From: Cheiracanthium punctorium
Taxonomy: Eukaryota; Arthropoda; Arachnida; Araneae; Cheiracanthiidae
DNA length: 64,000 nucleotides
Reading direction: 5' to 3'
NCBI GenBank assembly: GCA_038373885.1
Contig: JAWZYV010016601.1
Coordinates: forward strand, 682,001 to 746,000
Shown here: positions 35,460-46,395 of the stretch, in pieces
How the letters are laid out: the number at the start of each line of letters is the position of its first letter
Numbering within the stretch: the first letter of the stretch is position 1
Translations under genes and position numbers: made by a program
The notes under the pieces: model-generated
What the model was told of the DNA's origin: nothing
Database searches by the model: none
What the model saw: the letters and a program-made list of their open reading frames with translations, nothing else

Positions 35460-36386
35460 CAGGGTTTCTCAAACATTTTAGCGTTCGGACCCCACAGTAT
35501 TTACGAAAATTTTGTGGGACCCCAAAAGCATTGCGCACATCCTACAAGAGCGTGAGTGAAACTGTCAGTATCTTCACTGGTACTGTTGCAGTTTGAGGTC
35601 ACTACCATAAATTTTAAAACATAGAATAATGTGAAAATTTTAAATAGGTAACAAACTTAAAAATGTAATACAATTATGAAATTAAATTCAATTTGATAAA
35701 TTCGAACATTAACTATAAGTCTATCATTAAGTGTAGCCACTTTTAAGCTCACTAATGTAAAAACCCACTTACTTCTAATAAGATTAACATATTGGAGATA
35801 AGTCGAGGACAGTAGCGGGGAGGGGCTAGTGGGCCTCACCCCCCCCCCCCCCACACACACAAAAGAGATTGCTAAAAGGTAACATTCTGCTTTATAATAC
35901 ACTTTAAACTGCTAAAATGATCATATTTTACAACTTAGTCCCTCCCAAAAGCATGCACATTTAGACTAAAATTTTGATTTATAGTACATTTTAATTGGGT
36001 GAAATAAGTTGATAAGTTGATTTAAAAATTTAGCCCCTCCCCAAAAAAATTTCTATATCCGCCACTGGTCGAGGATCAAATATTAATGGGAGTGATGTGT
36101 CTGTTTATTTTTGATTATTTTATTAAATCGTTCAAAATAGTAGAAACCGCAGGATGAAGCACTTCTTCAATATTCTTTAAGATTTGATCGACACTTTGAT
36201 TTTATGGTGGTTAAAGAGAAAAATACTCCTAAACACGAAAATGTAAAATTATTATAGCAAGCTAAAGAACAAGCTAATCGTAAAATTATTATAACAAGCT
36301 AAAGAAATATCAAAATTCCTAAAAATTTTGAACCCCGGCTGCAAATTCTGCGACCCTGCTTGGGTCGCACAGTTTAAGAAACTCTT
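35460..36386. mobile_element. hAT-like element (927 bp) with perfect 8-bp target duplication
   Basis: Flanked by CTATAGAG at 35452-35459 and 36387-36394. Ends cagggtttctcaaac and, reverse-complemented, aagagtttcttaaactg form an imperfect inverted repeat. Subterminal gaccccacag and gcgaccctgcttgggtc are common in arthropod hAT elements. Its interior holds a later 258-bp insertion at 35810. No transposase. Confidence 0.85.
35810..36067. mobile_element. hAT MITE (258 bp) nested in the 35460 element
   Basis: Perfect 8-bp target duplication GTCGAGGA (35802-35809, 36068-36075). Ends cagtagcggggaggggcta and, reverse-complemented, cagtggcggatatag followed by ggggaggggcta. No coding. Confidence 0.9.
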
Positions 36387-36762
36387 CTATAGAGTATCTC
36401 TTCGAAGAATTTTTAAAAAATGCTATTCATTAAAATTAGCTTATGCAAGTGAAATTATTTAAATTATTTTCATTATTCATACTTCATAATTCGAAAGTAA
36501 TATAACTTTTGACATTTTTTTCTCCTGTAATTTTATTGTAAAATTCGAAAAGCGTAAAAATATAAGAAATTTGAGCCCCTAAAATCTGTGGTCTCTGGAC
36601 AATTGCCCCGTTCGCCCTGACGGTAATAGAGCACTGCCCTACGAAGGTTCTCAGATGAATAACAGAATTTTTGTCCAAGCACTTTCTAAAGTAACACACA
36701 TTGGAAAGATACTTATCAATGTGACTGTTTGGGGTGGTAAAAAAGGTTCATCCTTCTTCAGC

Positions 36763-36764
36763 TG

Positions 36765-36800
<36 letters not shown>
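36763..36800. repeat. poly(A) tract
   Basis: About 38 uninterrupted A. No LINE or SINE body was identified beside it. Confidence 0.9.
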
Positions 36801-36803
<3 letters not shown>

Positions 36804-36898
36804 ACCATCTACATAGGCAAGGATTAGAATATGGTAGAAAAGAAAAGCTTCTACCATTCATTTAACCCTTACTCCGACGATATGCTTATTGACTCTAA

Positions 36899-37562
36899 AA
36901 TGAAACATTGAATGGGCTGAAATCCTTTGACATATTTACCTGTGGTAGGTAAAACTTACACTTTTATACGAACTACATGTCTTTAGATGGACATTAATAC
37001 GTTTTTGGATAGCTAATTAATGGGACAAATTGTATTTGTTATTTTTACGCTTTCTGCAATAGTATTTTTTGAGATAAAGAATATTTTTTGAAAGGAAAAT
37101 GTAAATGAATTAAAAAAGTACATGTAAAGCGCGTTAATTAAATTTTTGAAGTGTTTTTGTAAATTTTCATGATTACTTTGGCTTAGTTAGAGTGTCAACT
37201 ATGGGAAAGAAAAAGTTTAAAAAAAAAACCAGTGTTAACTTGATTGGTTGGCCAGCTATCTTAAAGAATGAACGGGGGTGGATCCTTTGGCGTTTTTACC
37301 TGCGAAGTAAAATCAAACCTTCTTTACGAATTACATGTCTTTCGATGGACATTAATAAATTTTTGGATAGCTGATTAATGGGAGAAATTTTATTTTTTAT
37401 TTGTACGCTTACTGCTATATTATTTTTTTTAAATACAATTTTTGATACGAAACAGGTGAATTAAAAATTTAAAAAATACATTTAATGGATAGTGAATTGA
37501 AATTTTAAAGCAGTTTTGTACTTTTTATGATTATGTTAGCTTAATTAGAGTTTCAGCTACCA
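36899..37562 (+). repeat. diverged tandem duplication, about 350-bp period
   Basis: Shared blocks in the same order: tacatgtctttagatggaca / tacatgtctttcgatggaca, ttttggatagctaattaatg / ttttggatagctgattaatg, and cttagttagagtgtcaacta / cttaattagagtttcagcta. Both halves are degenerate and non-coding. Origin unknown. Confidence 0.7.
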
Positions 37563-37619
37563 AAATAAATTAAAATGAAATCCATTTAATAAGTGCATTG
37601 TTAAAAATTTGCACTTGAA

Positions 37620-37818
37620 TGTCCAATTTTAGGTTATTCAAGAAAAAAGTTTAAATTTAATTTTCTCGAAAACTATTGATTTTCGGCCATACATATGGGA
37701 TGGAAATTGTAGTATTTTGCCCATATCACGTCTTAAAAGGAATACGTCGCGTTACCAGTAGCCCTGAATATTTTTTTATAAGCCTTCCAAACCCGGGAGG
37801 GAATTGTGACACACTCTG
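37620..37818 (-). mobile_element. fragment of the mariner-type element family, one terminus
   Basis: Ends with gaattgtgacacactctg followed by TA at 37819. The preceding aagccttccaaacccggga is the same terminus as at 19869, inverted. Only this end is present. Confidence 0.6.
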
Positions 37819-38362
37819 TATTTTCTTTCTCAACAAGTTATAAACTTATGATAAGATATCATAATTATGAATTTTGTATTTGTGATATTTTTAGCTTTTG
37901 TTTCATTTATTTATTTGTATATGAACTGTACCATGAAAGGTCCATTTTTATTAAAGTGTATAAGCAATAACTGTTTTATGATTTCGGTTTTGTGAGTCTG
38001 TGTTCTAGCTGTCATAAATATGCATTGATTACAAAGAATTTTATACGTTATTTTTATATACTATATCATGTAACCTATAGAGAAAAAGTTGCATATAGGA
38101 TGAATATTTCTTTCACAGGAGCACTCAAAAGAATTCCAATACATTGCACTCTGTAGGCAGTCATTGTTTATGGTGTAAATTTATTTCAAACAAAACAACC
38201 TGAATATATTAGGGATTGATAAGAGACAAGACTCAGATCTACAACTTTTTTGCGGGACGGGACAAACATTTTTAATATTACAATATAGGAATTTAACGAG
38301 ACGCGACAAAGTTTTCGGCTGTTTCGTGAGACGTGAGAGGTCTGCTTATATCGCGTCCATTA

Positions 38363-38839
38363 TAGAGATGAGACGGGCTCTGTAATTCACAATTGCGTTC
38401 GGGCTCGGGCCGGGCTCGTGAAAAATTTCTTCTTTATTGAACATACTCCTTGAAACAGATTTTAAAAAGTAATTCAGGAGGAAAATAAAAATACTTATAA
38501 AAAAAAATAGTGGCACCGGCGCCTAGAAGGTGCATGAAGCTCTTTGAGTGTTTCAGAAAGGCGGCTTATATTACTTAGTTATGAGATCTGACATTATTTG
38601 ATAAACATGGATATAAAGAATTAGAAAGTGCATTGAGAGTTTGCAACTATATTTGTCTTTAATTTGGATAAACGGCAAAATTTATCGTATTCTATCAATG
38701 AAGTAATTGAACTTTTTTTATCTTTAGCTGAAATTTCGGGCTCGGGCTCCTGCTTAAACAATATTGCTCGGGCTCGGGCGGGCTCGGATTAAAAGTCTTC
38801 GGGCTCGGGCTTCAAAAAATGAGCCCGAACTCTTCTCTA
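38363..38839. mobile_element. hAT-like element with GGGCTCGGG iterations (477 bp)
   Basis: Ends tagagatgagacgggctc and, reverse-complemented, tagagaagagttcgggctc. Flanks gtccatta / ctccatca match 6 of 8. The word gggctcggg is repeated just inside both ends. No coding. Confidence 0.65.
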
Positions 38840-39501
38840 CTCCATCACTAGAATATATGTTACTGAGGTTCATAAAACAATGCTTACCATCAAAAATGGT
38901 GTATGTAATACTATTCATAATTCGTTTACAGAAGCACACAAAAGAATTTCAATGGTGTATGGCATTAAGAGACATCAGCCCCTTTCAAGCGCTGAAAATA
39001 GGTATATAGATGTTTATGACAAGTTATTCTGCATCGAAATAAATAGACATAACACATAGGTCTCCCGAAATTGCATGTATAGTAATAAAACTTTTGTGAC
39101 AATGCCCAAAATCTCGCGAAATAATCATCAAGCTTGGAAACAATTAATAATATATCGCCAAATTGAGTGCAAAAAATAAGTCAGTAAAAATGTTTTCATC
39201 TTGTTATCATAATAGCAGTTAGTCATATCCTAATGTTAACCACTGATAATTATCACTATCTAGCGAATTAACTGAACGATTCACATATAACAAGATACTA
39301 ACAGTGGCGGATCTAACGCCTGGCGGACCTGGCGGTCGCCAGAGGCCCCAACCACCTCCAGGGGCCCCGACCCCCCCCCCCCCAAAGGCCCAGACTTTGA
39401 AACTTCTTAAAAAGAAAAATTAAAAACTCAAAAGCGAAGCAATACATTAAGAGTACAAACTTGATAAAAAGGGATCAGTCTCCATATCCTTTGAAGGGGC
39501 T

Positions 39502-39910
39502 TTAAACCCTTTAACGCGCAGTGATCCCGCTCTGGGAACACCAAACTCTGACGTTTTGACTGTTGCCAGTCACGAAGAATAGATTGGATTTCTATAAAAT
39601 TAGTTGCGGGTGACATAGCTCCACGAGAATCCTTTACTTTTTCGCACGCCATTTCCCGTAAAAAAAATGGTCACGATCATTTTTAACAGCACTGACATTT
39701 GCTGAAAAATGGAAGAATGCGAGAACAGCTGAGGTATTGCCTAATGCTGAAAAAAGGGCAGCCGTGTGCCCACGCACAGCCAGCTGTCGTCAAAAAAGAG
39801 GTCTCTAGATCTGTGGCACGCGATGAACGTTTCGATCGTCCGCCATCTTGCTGGTAGTGAAGTCGAGCGATGGCAACGCCTGCCTTTTTTTCAGCATTGG
39901 GAAAGGGTTA
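39502..39910. mobile_element. piggyBac-like MITE copy, right end truncated
   Basis: Starts ttaaaccctttaacgcgcag and follows the long form at 3142 (gatcccgctctgggaacac, then agggcagccg and its inverted arm). It stops at cattgggaaagggtta near 39910 without the terminal ctcaaagggttaa. Confidence 0.7.
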
Positions 39911-39946
39911 GTAAGTCCAAGGGAAAAGTCTCGAACGCTGTTCTTA

Positions 39947-40134
39947 CCCTCCAACTACTACGGAATATAATTAACCACTTCTTTTTTAAATAGTATATTT
40001 TCTTAAGTGTTTTTATATTTTCTTTTTATATTTTCTTCCACTCCACACGCTCAGCGCGAATATTTTGTTATACTTTATGTGGAAAATTCTTGTTTTAAAA
40101 AAGTAGTTAGTTATATTCCGTAGTAGTTGGAGGG
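39947..40134. mobile_element. TA-flanked foldback MITE (188 bp)
   Basis: Arms ccctccaactactacggaat... and its reverse complement extend about 40 bp inward. TA at 39945-39946 and 40135-40136 is compatible with Tc1/mariner-type insertion. Confidence 0.75.
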
Positions 40135-40136
40135 TA

Positions 40137-41151
40137 TGGCTGTTGTTGTTGAAGGTGATTTATTACTCATTTCAAGGATGTGACCGCCCTATCCTCGATT
40201 CTTGCCATCAAACTAGTGAACTGTTGCAATCAGGGACTTATCATAATGCCAACTCTCATTTCAGTCCATTGTCATATGCTACAATGTCAATTTAATGTAA
40301 TTTTCAGTATCTCCTTGCCGAATTGCGGTGAAAAATCTCCCCTTTGTGTTTGTGGCGTGGTTTTATGGTTTCACGGGCTAGCTTTTATCCTGAATCTCGA
40401 CCAGTTATTAAAATCCCGTAAATAATTCGATCCACAAAGCCTGCACGTACACATTGACCATTAAAAAACTCCCCTCATCGCCTGGAGCGTATGACAAACG
40501 GACTCAAACGGAAAAATTTTAATTAAATTTTTTTGACAATGTCAGTTTTATTTTAAGAATTTTTTGCTACTAATTTTTAATTTTTATTTCATAGTTATAC
40601 ATTTTTAACAATAAACAAAAGTAATAAAAATCAACTAGTTAATAATCATATAAACTAGTATTATCGAAATGATTGCCTCTATAGTTGATTTTTATTGTTA
40701 GTCATCGTTAATTCATTGAGTTTCACTGCCAAGAAAGAAGAAAATATAGCTATTTTAAGTGTAATTGAACACTTGTAAGTAGCCTATTATTTTAACACCA
40801 TCGATCAAACCTCTCCCCCGGAAAATAAATTATGCACCGAGATTTTTTTCAATGCTATAGTAAGTCCATTTTCAAATTCAGCATACAAATTGATTAAAAC
40901 ATTTTAATGAAATATCTCTTTCTTTTTCCAAAAAATTTCAATTTTAAATTATGATTTTTTAACTAGAAAAAAAAAGTTGTTTAAGTGATATGGTCATGTT
41001 ATATACTACATGTAAGACCTCAAAACACTGAACAAAATGAAATAAATCTCAATTCTCTAGGTCACATATGTCTTGAGTTACAGACTCATAAAGATTATTA
41101 AACCATGCAACATGTCCTTTACAAAATTTCAAACTTAGAAATAAATTGTTT
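40137..41151. other. hAT interior without recognisable gene
   Basis: AT-rich, no domain recognised. It may be degraded transposase or further inserted sequence. Confidence 0.35.
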
Positions 41152-41394
41152 TGTTTTTGTTTGTGGGATTACGGCCGATTAGCTACGCGTGGGCTCTAGG
41201 CCGATGGGTGGGGTGCCCTCCGTGGGGGACTTTCTAAGGGGTCCTAACCCGTATTTACGCTAAGTTTCGGAGAAAACCACGGAAAACTCCGAACGGTTAG
41301 GTCGACGGACGCGCGATGGGACCCGAACTCGGTACCTTCACACTTCGCCCGTCTACCATTCCCAGTGGCATAACCACTGTGCCATGGTGAGGCA
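41152..41394 (-). repeat. tRNA-derived SINE
   Basis: On the minus strand it opens with ccatggcacagtggttatgc (A-box TGGCACAGTGG), then gagttcgggtccc (B-box). Next comes the conserved central domain (ctccgaacggttag region, cacggaaaactccg, ggttctaacccgtatttac-type text) and a caaacaaaaac-like tail. Flanking aattgtttt / aatttgttt may be the target duplication. Confidence 0.8.
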
Positions 41395-41744
41395 TAATTT
41401 GTTTTAAAAATCCGAAGATTTGCATTTTTCATCTAATGTGGTAGTATCACAAATAAACCTAAAATCATCAATCTCTACAAACATAATGTATGGACCGTTG
41501 GTAAGTTTTAATGGATTAATAAAACATTATCGTAATTTTTTTATTTTTATACATTATTATTATTATTGTTAGTAGTAGAAGTAGTAGTAATAGTAATACC
41601 AGCAGTAATAGTTATTTGGAACCCAACTCGGGGAAGACTGAATGAATTCTACCAGAACATTTCTGCTGTCAGTGGAAAGCAAATTAGTGACAGGCTTTGA
41701 CCTATAAGGTCGCTTGCAAATTTTATTTCAAAATGTAGAGGTGA

Positions 41745-42260
41745 CCCAGACAGCACAGCAAACTTGCATCAAACCTGCAGCAAGCTTGATTTATCAAGCC
41801 AATAAACTTGAATTAAGCTTGAAAATTTCAAGCGTGTAAGCTTAATGCAAGCTTGAATGAAGTGTTCAAGTTTACACTTGCCTAGCTTGCATTAAGCTTG
41901 ACATAGCAAGCTTGAATCAAGCTTGACATAGTAAGCTTAAAAAAATTTCTTAAATATACGGGGCGCCCGTCGGCGAACTCGCCCCACATATTTTATTTTT
42001 CCACGCATTCCCCCCCCCCCCCCATTTTTTTTTTTTTTTCAATTCTATGGTCAAGTACATTTATGACTGATGATAAATTATTTGTTATGTGGATGTGGCT
42101 TTCCAAATCAAGCAGTAATCAAGCTGTATTCAAGCTTGACAGTTCAAATGACTTCTCCAAGCTTGCTGCAAGCTTAAGATGAATTGAACTGTCAAGCTTG
42201 TATTAATACGTCAAATTCAAAGAAATGTCAAGCTTGATTTAAGCTTATGTGCTGTCTGGG
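41745..42260. mobile_element. MITE with 13-bp perfect inverted repeats and iterated CAAGCTTG palindromes
   Basis: Ends CCCAGACAGCACA (41745-41757) and exact complement TGTGCTGTCTGGG (42248-42260). The body repeats tcaagcttga-type palindromes, about fourteen AAGCTT words by eye, in two blocks separated by a GC- and C-run-rich insert at about 41945-42050. No clear target duplication and no coding. It lies inside the decayed hAT element. Confidence 0.8.
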
Positions 42261-42594
42261 GAATATGAGAAAGTCGATCTAAACTGTCAGGGTTATCATT
42301 TGATAACGACAGTGAGCAGAGTTCCAGATCCATAATGCATTTTTCTACAGAAACAAGGACACAACTTATGAATTTGGAAAAGAGAAATTTTTTTATTAAA
42401 TTCATTTTATGTAATATTCGAAATATACCAAAGCCGAATAATCTTAAAGAAAGGTGTAACACGTGAAAATATTTTAAAGCATTTTAATTTGTTTGGCGAG
42501 AAATTATCAAAAGAGGAAAAGAATGATTCGATAGAAAACATGAATATTTACAAAAAGTGGCATAATCATTTAAAATTTTGACGATGAACTGAGT

Positions 42595-42932
42595 AATTTT
42601 TTGCTATTTTTGGAAGGAAACAATGAACTTGACAGAAATGTATCTGAAATTTACATGACTGCTCAAGAAATGTTATCAACTTTTCCTAATGTAGGAAAAA
42701 CTTTAAAATTATTTTAAACTCTACCCATATCAATCTCTTCGGCTGAAAGATCTTTTTCGGTTTTAAAATGCCTGAAGAACGATTTAAGAACTACGACATG
42801 GAAGAACGATTAAACATTTTAGCTTTATTGTACATAAAGCAAGAAAGTTTGGCAGGGATAAGCGTCACAAAAATTATTGATGCATTTGCAAACGATAAAG
42901 CAAGAAGCAAGTTCGTATATAAAGTACTTTAA
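42595..42932 (+). pseudogene. hAT transposase C-terminal fragment (dimerisation domain)
   Basis: Reads LEGNNELDRNVSEIYMTAQE then MLSTFPNVGKTLKLF, an in-frame TAA at 42715, then TLPISISSAERSFSVLKCLK. After a shift near 42795 it continues MEERLNILALLYIKQE and ends at the TAA at 42930. The SSAERSFSxLKxLK and RLNxLALLxIxxE blocks are the hAT dimerisation domain of the ZMYM1-like group. Broken by one stop and one frameshift; this is the coding remnant of the 39302-43186 element. Confidence 0.85.
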
Positions 42933-43399
42933 GCAGCTGTGTAAAGTTTCTTTTTTAATTATGTGTAAATTAGCAAACTTAATTTCATAAATTCTTTTTT
43001 CTTTTCTTTTCTTTTTTTGTGACTTTAATTTTATTGTTAAAGCAGTTGAGTGAAAGCGTCAAGTGCTCCTCCCTCATAGAAAAAACTGATAGCGCCCTTA
43101 ATACACTAAATTATGGAGGGAACTTGGGCTCAGGGGCCCCGAAAATTTTACCGCCAGGGGCCTCCAGTAGGCTTGATCCGCCTCTGGATACTAATTTGGG
43201 ATGTTAATTTTAGCCTACATTTTAACTTAGCATAACAGATAAACCAGAAAATGCGTAACAATACATTGCTCTCTAATGGCGGTGATTGAAAGAAACATCT
43301 AGTGCGATTGTTTTCAAATTTTCGTCTTCCCCTCTCCGATTTTTTCAAACGTAGTGTTGTATTTCTTACAAAAGAATACTCCACTTTGGTGGGTATACT

Positions 43400-43740
43400 T
43401 ATTTGAAGGGTATACTTAGGGGGGGGTACTTATTAGGTCTTCTCAACCTAATAAGTAAGTGTACCTCATACCACTGAGGGATCTGCCGATTTCAGGGGGT
43501 TGGTCCTTCCTCTGGTTCAAAATTAGGGGAGCACGGGCTAATTCGTACTTCCTCCCACTGGGGCCCTAGAAAATGGAAGGCGCACCCCCTCTGCCCATCG
43601 CCCCTCTTCGGGAGGGGGGGGGGGTTCTGGCACGGTCGTTTGCGGTTGTCAGGGGGCATCAAACACAACAAAATTTCATGTTGTGACCGGGGGAATTGAA
43701 TCACTAGACTCCTAATCTTGGTTGTAGTTTTGGTTTCTGT
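43400..43740. repeat. SINE-body-like repeat fragment
   Basis: Contains ctgccgatttcagggggttg and ggttcaaaattagg, similar to gtgccgacttcagttggttg and tggtccaaaattaggg in the SINE at 45800-46168. Confidence 0.5.
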
Positions 43741-43917
43741 GGGTGGTCACACTGTAAATTTATAATTTTATAAACTTCAAAAAGTTAATGTTGATTTGTT
43801 TTTGCTAGAAACGTATAATTTCTTTAGTATTGTAATTGTGGCACTTCAATCTGGTGTTATTCTTTTGTGAAAATCCTGTATATCGTAAATTTTTAAACAT
43901 TTTGCTTTTATTTAAAA

Positions 43918-44003
43918 AATAAAGGCTTGAACGTGGGACCTTGATACTTCAGCCGTCTAATATGTTCAGTGTCTTATCCACTTGGCCTTAGGGAGGCGAG
44001 TTT
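43918..44003 (-). repeat. tRNA-like SINE head fragment
   Basis: On the minus strand: aaggccaagtggataagaca (A-box-like) and cccacgttcaagcc (B-box-like). The same head is seen in the SINE at 46170-46395. It lacks a body, so it is a fragment rather than a tRNA gene. Confidence 0.55.
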
Positions 44004-44859
44004 AATTGGAAAAAACTTGTATTTTGCATCTTTTTAAATTTGGAATGTATTTTTTTTTTTTTATTCTTAAACATCAATGTATTTAGTGCCGAAATACATT
44101 ATGCCTAATTCTGGTTTATGTTAATGTATGTTCGTCGTCTTCTATTATTAATTTGTTTATTTATATCCAAAAATACACACAGAAAAAAAAAAATGTGACA
44201 CATTTACACTTTCTCCAGAGATCTCTCCAAAGTTTAAATACTTAGAGATAGTTTTACCATATGAGTCTTTCTTGTGCATATTTTTGCATTTTAAAAATTT
44301 CATGTTACAGGATTACAGGATTACAGGAAAAAATTATTTATTTTCCCTTTGAAATGCCAATTCAGTTTTAAGCAGCAAGAAATTTTGACAAATTTTTAAA
44401 TAGATATATATTAATGTTCCTGATCTATCACATGGAGCTTATTCTTCAATAACTGCAGGGAAATATTGAGTACTCACGGAATTTATTTTTCAAAATGTGG
44501 GATTTCAAGAATGATAAATATATCTGGAGTATTAAATTAATCAATGACAGTTTGAAAAGTGTCTACTGACTGAAATCAGTAGAAAGAAAGGGAGAAGGCA
44601 TGGGAATTTCATTCCCTTGCTGTTGTATTCAATGACTATTCTCTTTCGTCAAGGTATGGTTTTTGACGAGAAGGAACACGGCAGGAAATAATCATTAGCA
44701 CATTGGGGCTAGAAATAATCTATTGGGCACACGATAGGAAACGGGATTTTAAAGTTGGTAAGCAGAGAAGCGAAATTTCCGTTGTTGCGCCTTTTCAATG
44801 ACGGGTAGAAAAATTTACTCATGATTTGATAAATTTAATTAATACACTTATATGCGTAC

Positions 44860-44956
44860 CTTGTTATGAATCTCAAGGAGATTACCAAAAAATATACTGG
44901 GCTCAGGACCGGGTATGTTCAGTCTTTTTAAATATGAAAAGGATTTCTTCCGCCAC
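44860..44956 (-). CDS. cytochrome P450 (CYP3-clan-like), exon 2: proline-rich hinge
   Basis: Second exon, 97 nt. It is bounded by an acceptor after a pyrimidine-rich run (ttgttcatttcag|GTGG) and a donor AAG|gtacgc. It completes the split Val codon and then encodes 32 residues starting WRKKSFSYLKRLNIPGPEP and ending in FFGNLLEIHNK. The basic patch followed by IPGPxP and GN is the signature proline-rich hinge of microsomal P450s, needed for correct folding against the membrane. FxYLKRLxIPGPxPxxFFGN is the pattern expected for the CYP3 clan. It ends in phase 0, matching exon 3. Intron 1 (44957-47089) is about 2.1 kb and holds a pogo-type MITE and two SINEs. Confidence 0.93.
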
Positions 44957-45279
44957 CTGAAATGAACAAAAGTTTGGCTTTAAAAAAATGAATAAAATAA
45001 ATAAAGTTTGTTCGAATGTCGGGAAATTTGAAATCACTTAAAATTATTTTTATTTCTGAATGCCTAAAATCATCATACACAGGTCATATTAAAACTCTAC
45101 ATACATACAATTTGTCGGTACAAAAGATTCGTTATGTTAAGAAATGTAAGTGAATGAAAACTTCGTATCTAAACTTACAATCGCAATGAGGTACGTTGTA
45201 AAATTAAACGAAAAAATATTTCAGACCAATGCTAATTATGGCATAACCTTACAGAATTTGAGTCTGAAAAACTATTATA

Positions 45280-45455
45280 CAGTCAAGGCTCATTTTTTCG
45301 AACCTCTTTTTTACGAACACTTGGCGATTTTACGAACGAGCGAATAGTTCCAAATACACTCCCATAGAATATTTTACGACTCAATTTTACGAAATTTTCG
45401 ATTTTACGAACTATGTGAGTGGTCCCTACGAATTCCTAAAAACGAGCGTCGACTG
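45280..45455. mobile_element. pogo/Tigger-type MITE (176 bp)
   Basis: TA at 45278-45279 and 45456-45457. Ends cagtcaaggctcattttt and, reverse-complemented, cagtcgacgctcgttttta. The interior repeats ttttacgaac. The CAGTCGAC-type terminus with TA duplication fits pogo/Tigger elements. Confidence 0.75.
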
Positions 45456-45799
45456 TATTCATTCTTTTTAGAAGTAACAAATGAAGAAATAGAGGGCGTA
45501 AACCCTGTTGGCTTAGAACCAACAACCTTCTAATTAACGGCCTATTACGAAATTTGACTGGGGCACAAAAATTGACTGCTCAAAACATTAATAAAAAACA
45601 TATTCAGTCAGTGCTGCCACTTGTAATTTAATGAAGGAGCACAAACTAAATTCACTTTAATAGCTTTTTATAATAAATGTAAGAAAAATCGAGTAGGTAG
45701 TTTCAACATTCCTCTACATACATATCAGTATCAAAGTTAGCCACGTAGGTAGGACTATAACAATAGGTAGAATCCCTATAAGTTTAGAATATTTACTGT

Positions 45800-46168
45800 T
45801 TTGCCTTGTCCCGCAGTGGTCTAGTCACTAAACTCCGTTCCCGTAAGAACACGGAAAGTGAAGCAGCATCCGGCTTGACCAGTGCTTGGGAGGGTGAACT
45901 ACTCTCTCTTTTGGACTTGTGTGGGACCGTGTACGCTAATGGTAGCTGGTGCACGTAAAATCCGTCGTGGCTCCAATGTCCTCCATGTTCAAACAATAAC
46001 CCTGGGGGTGCCGACTTCAGTTGGTTGGTCCCTCATCTGGAACTGGTCCAAAATTAGGGACCAACAAGCAGAAGTCCTACCCCCTCGGGGGCAATGACAC
46101 CTCTTTCCGTGGATAGCGCAATCGTCTATCCATGAAAAGAGGCAACACCTCCACAACAACAATTGTTT
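45800..46168 (+). repeat. SINE-like repeat
   Basis: Begins gcagtggtctagtcactaaa (A-box-like). The body contains gtgccgacttcagttggttg and tccaaaattaggg, and it ends in an acaacaacaa tail. B-box unclear. It meets the next SINE tail to tail. Confidence 0.6.
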
Positions 46169-46169
46169 T

Positions 46170-46395
46170 GTGTTATGGCAAGTCTGCATGAGGGGCATCT
46201 GCATACGGGGGGGGGGGGTGCATTGCTCGGAGGATTTTTTAAGGTTTTCTAACGCGTGTTCACGTTGCATTTGGAGAAAACCGACCAGAACATCAGACCA
46301 TTAGATCGACAACGGCGCAATAGGCCCGAACGCGAAAACTGGACACTTCATCCATCTACCATGTTCAGTGTCTTATCCACTCGGCCATGGTTGGG
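46170..46395 (-). repeat. tRNA-derived SINE
   Basis: On the minus strand: catggccgagtggataagac (A-box, Ser/Leu-like), gcgttcgggcc (B-box) and the shared central domain (ggagaaaaccgacc, ttctaacgcgtgttcac on the plus strand). Confidence 0.7.

Larger units (their letters stand above)
39302..43186 (+). mobile_element. decayed hAT transposon (3.9 kb) with perfect 8-bp target duplication
   Basis: Flanked by GATACTAA at 39294-39301 and 43187-43194. Ends CAGTGGCGGATCtaacgcct and, reverse-complemented, CAGAGGCGGATCaagcct. Near the plus-strand 3-prime end it retains the C-terminal hAT dimerisation domain (42595-42932). The rest has been filled by a piggyBac-like MITE (39502), a TA-flanked foldback (39947), a SINE (41152) and a palindrome-rich element (41745), so much of the original transposase is gone. 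Confidence 0.85.

Noticed and set aside
38764..39009. Open readings through the GGGCTCGGG iterations
   Set aside because: Low-complexity repeat inside a hAT-like element.
43918..44003. Possible tRNA gene
   Set aside because: A- and B-box-like text is present on the minus strand, but the same head occurs attached to a SINE body at 46170 and no complete cloverleaf could be drawn.
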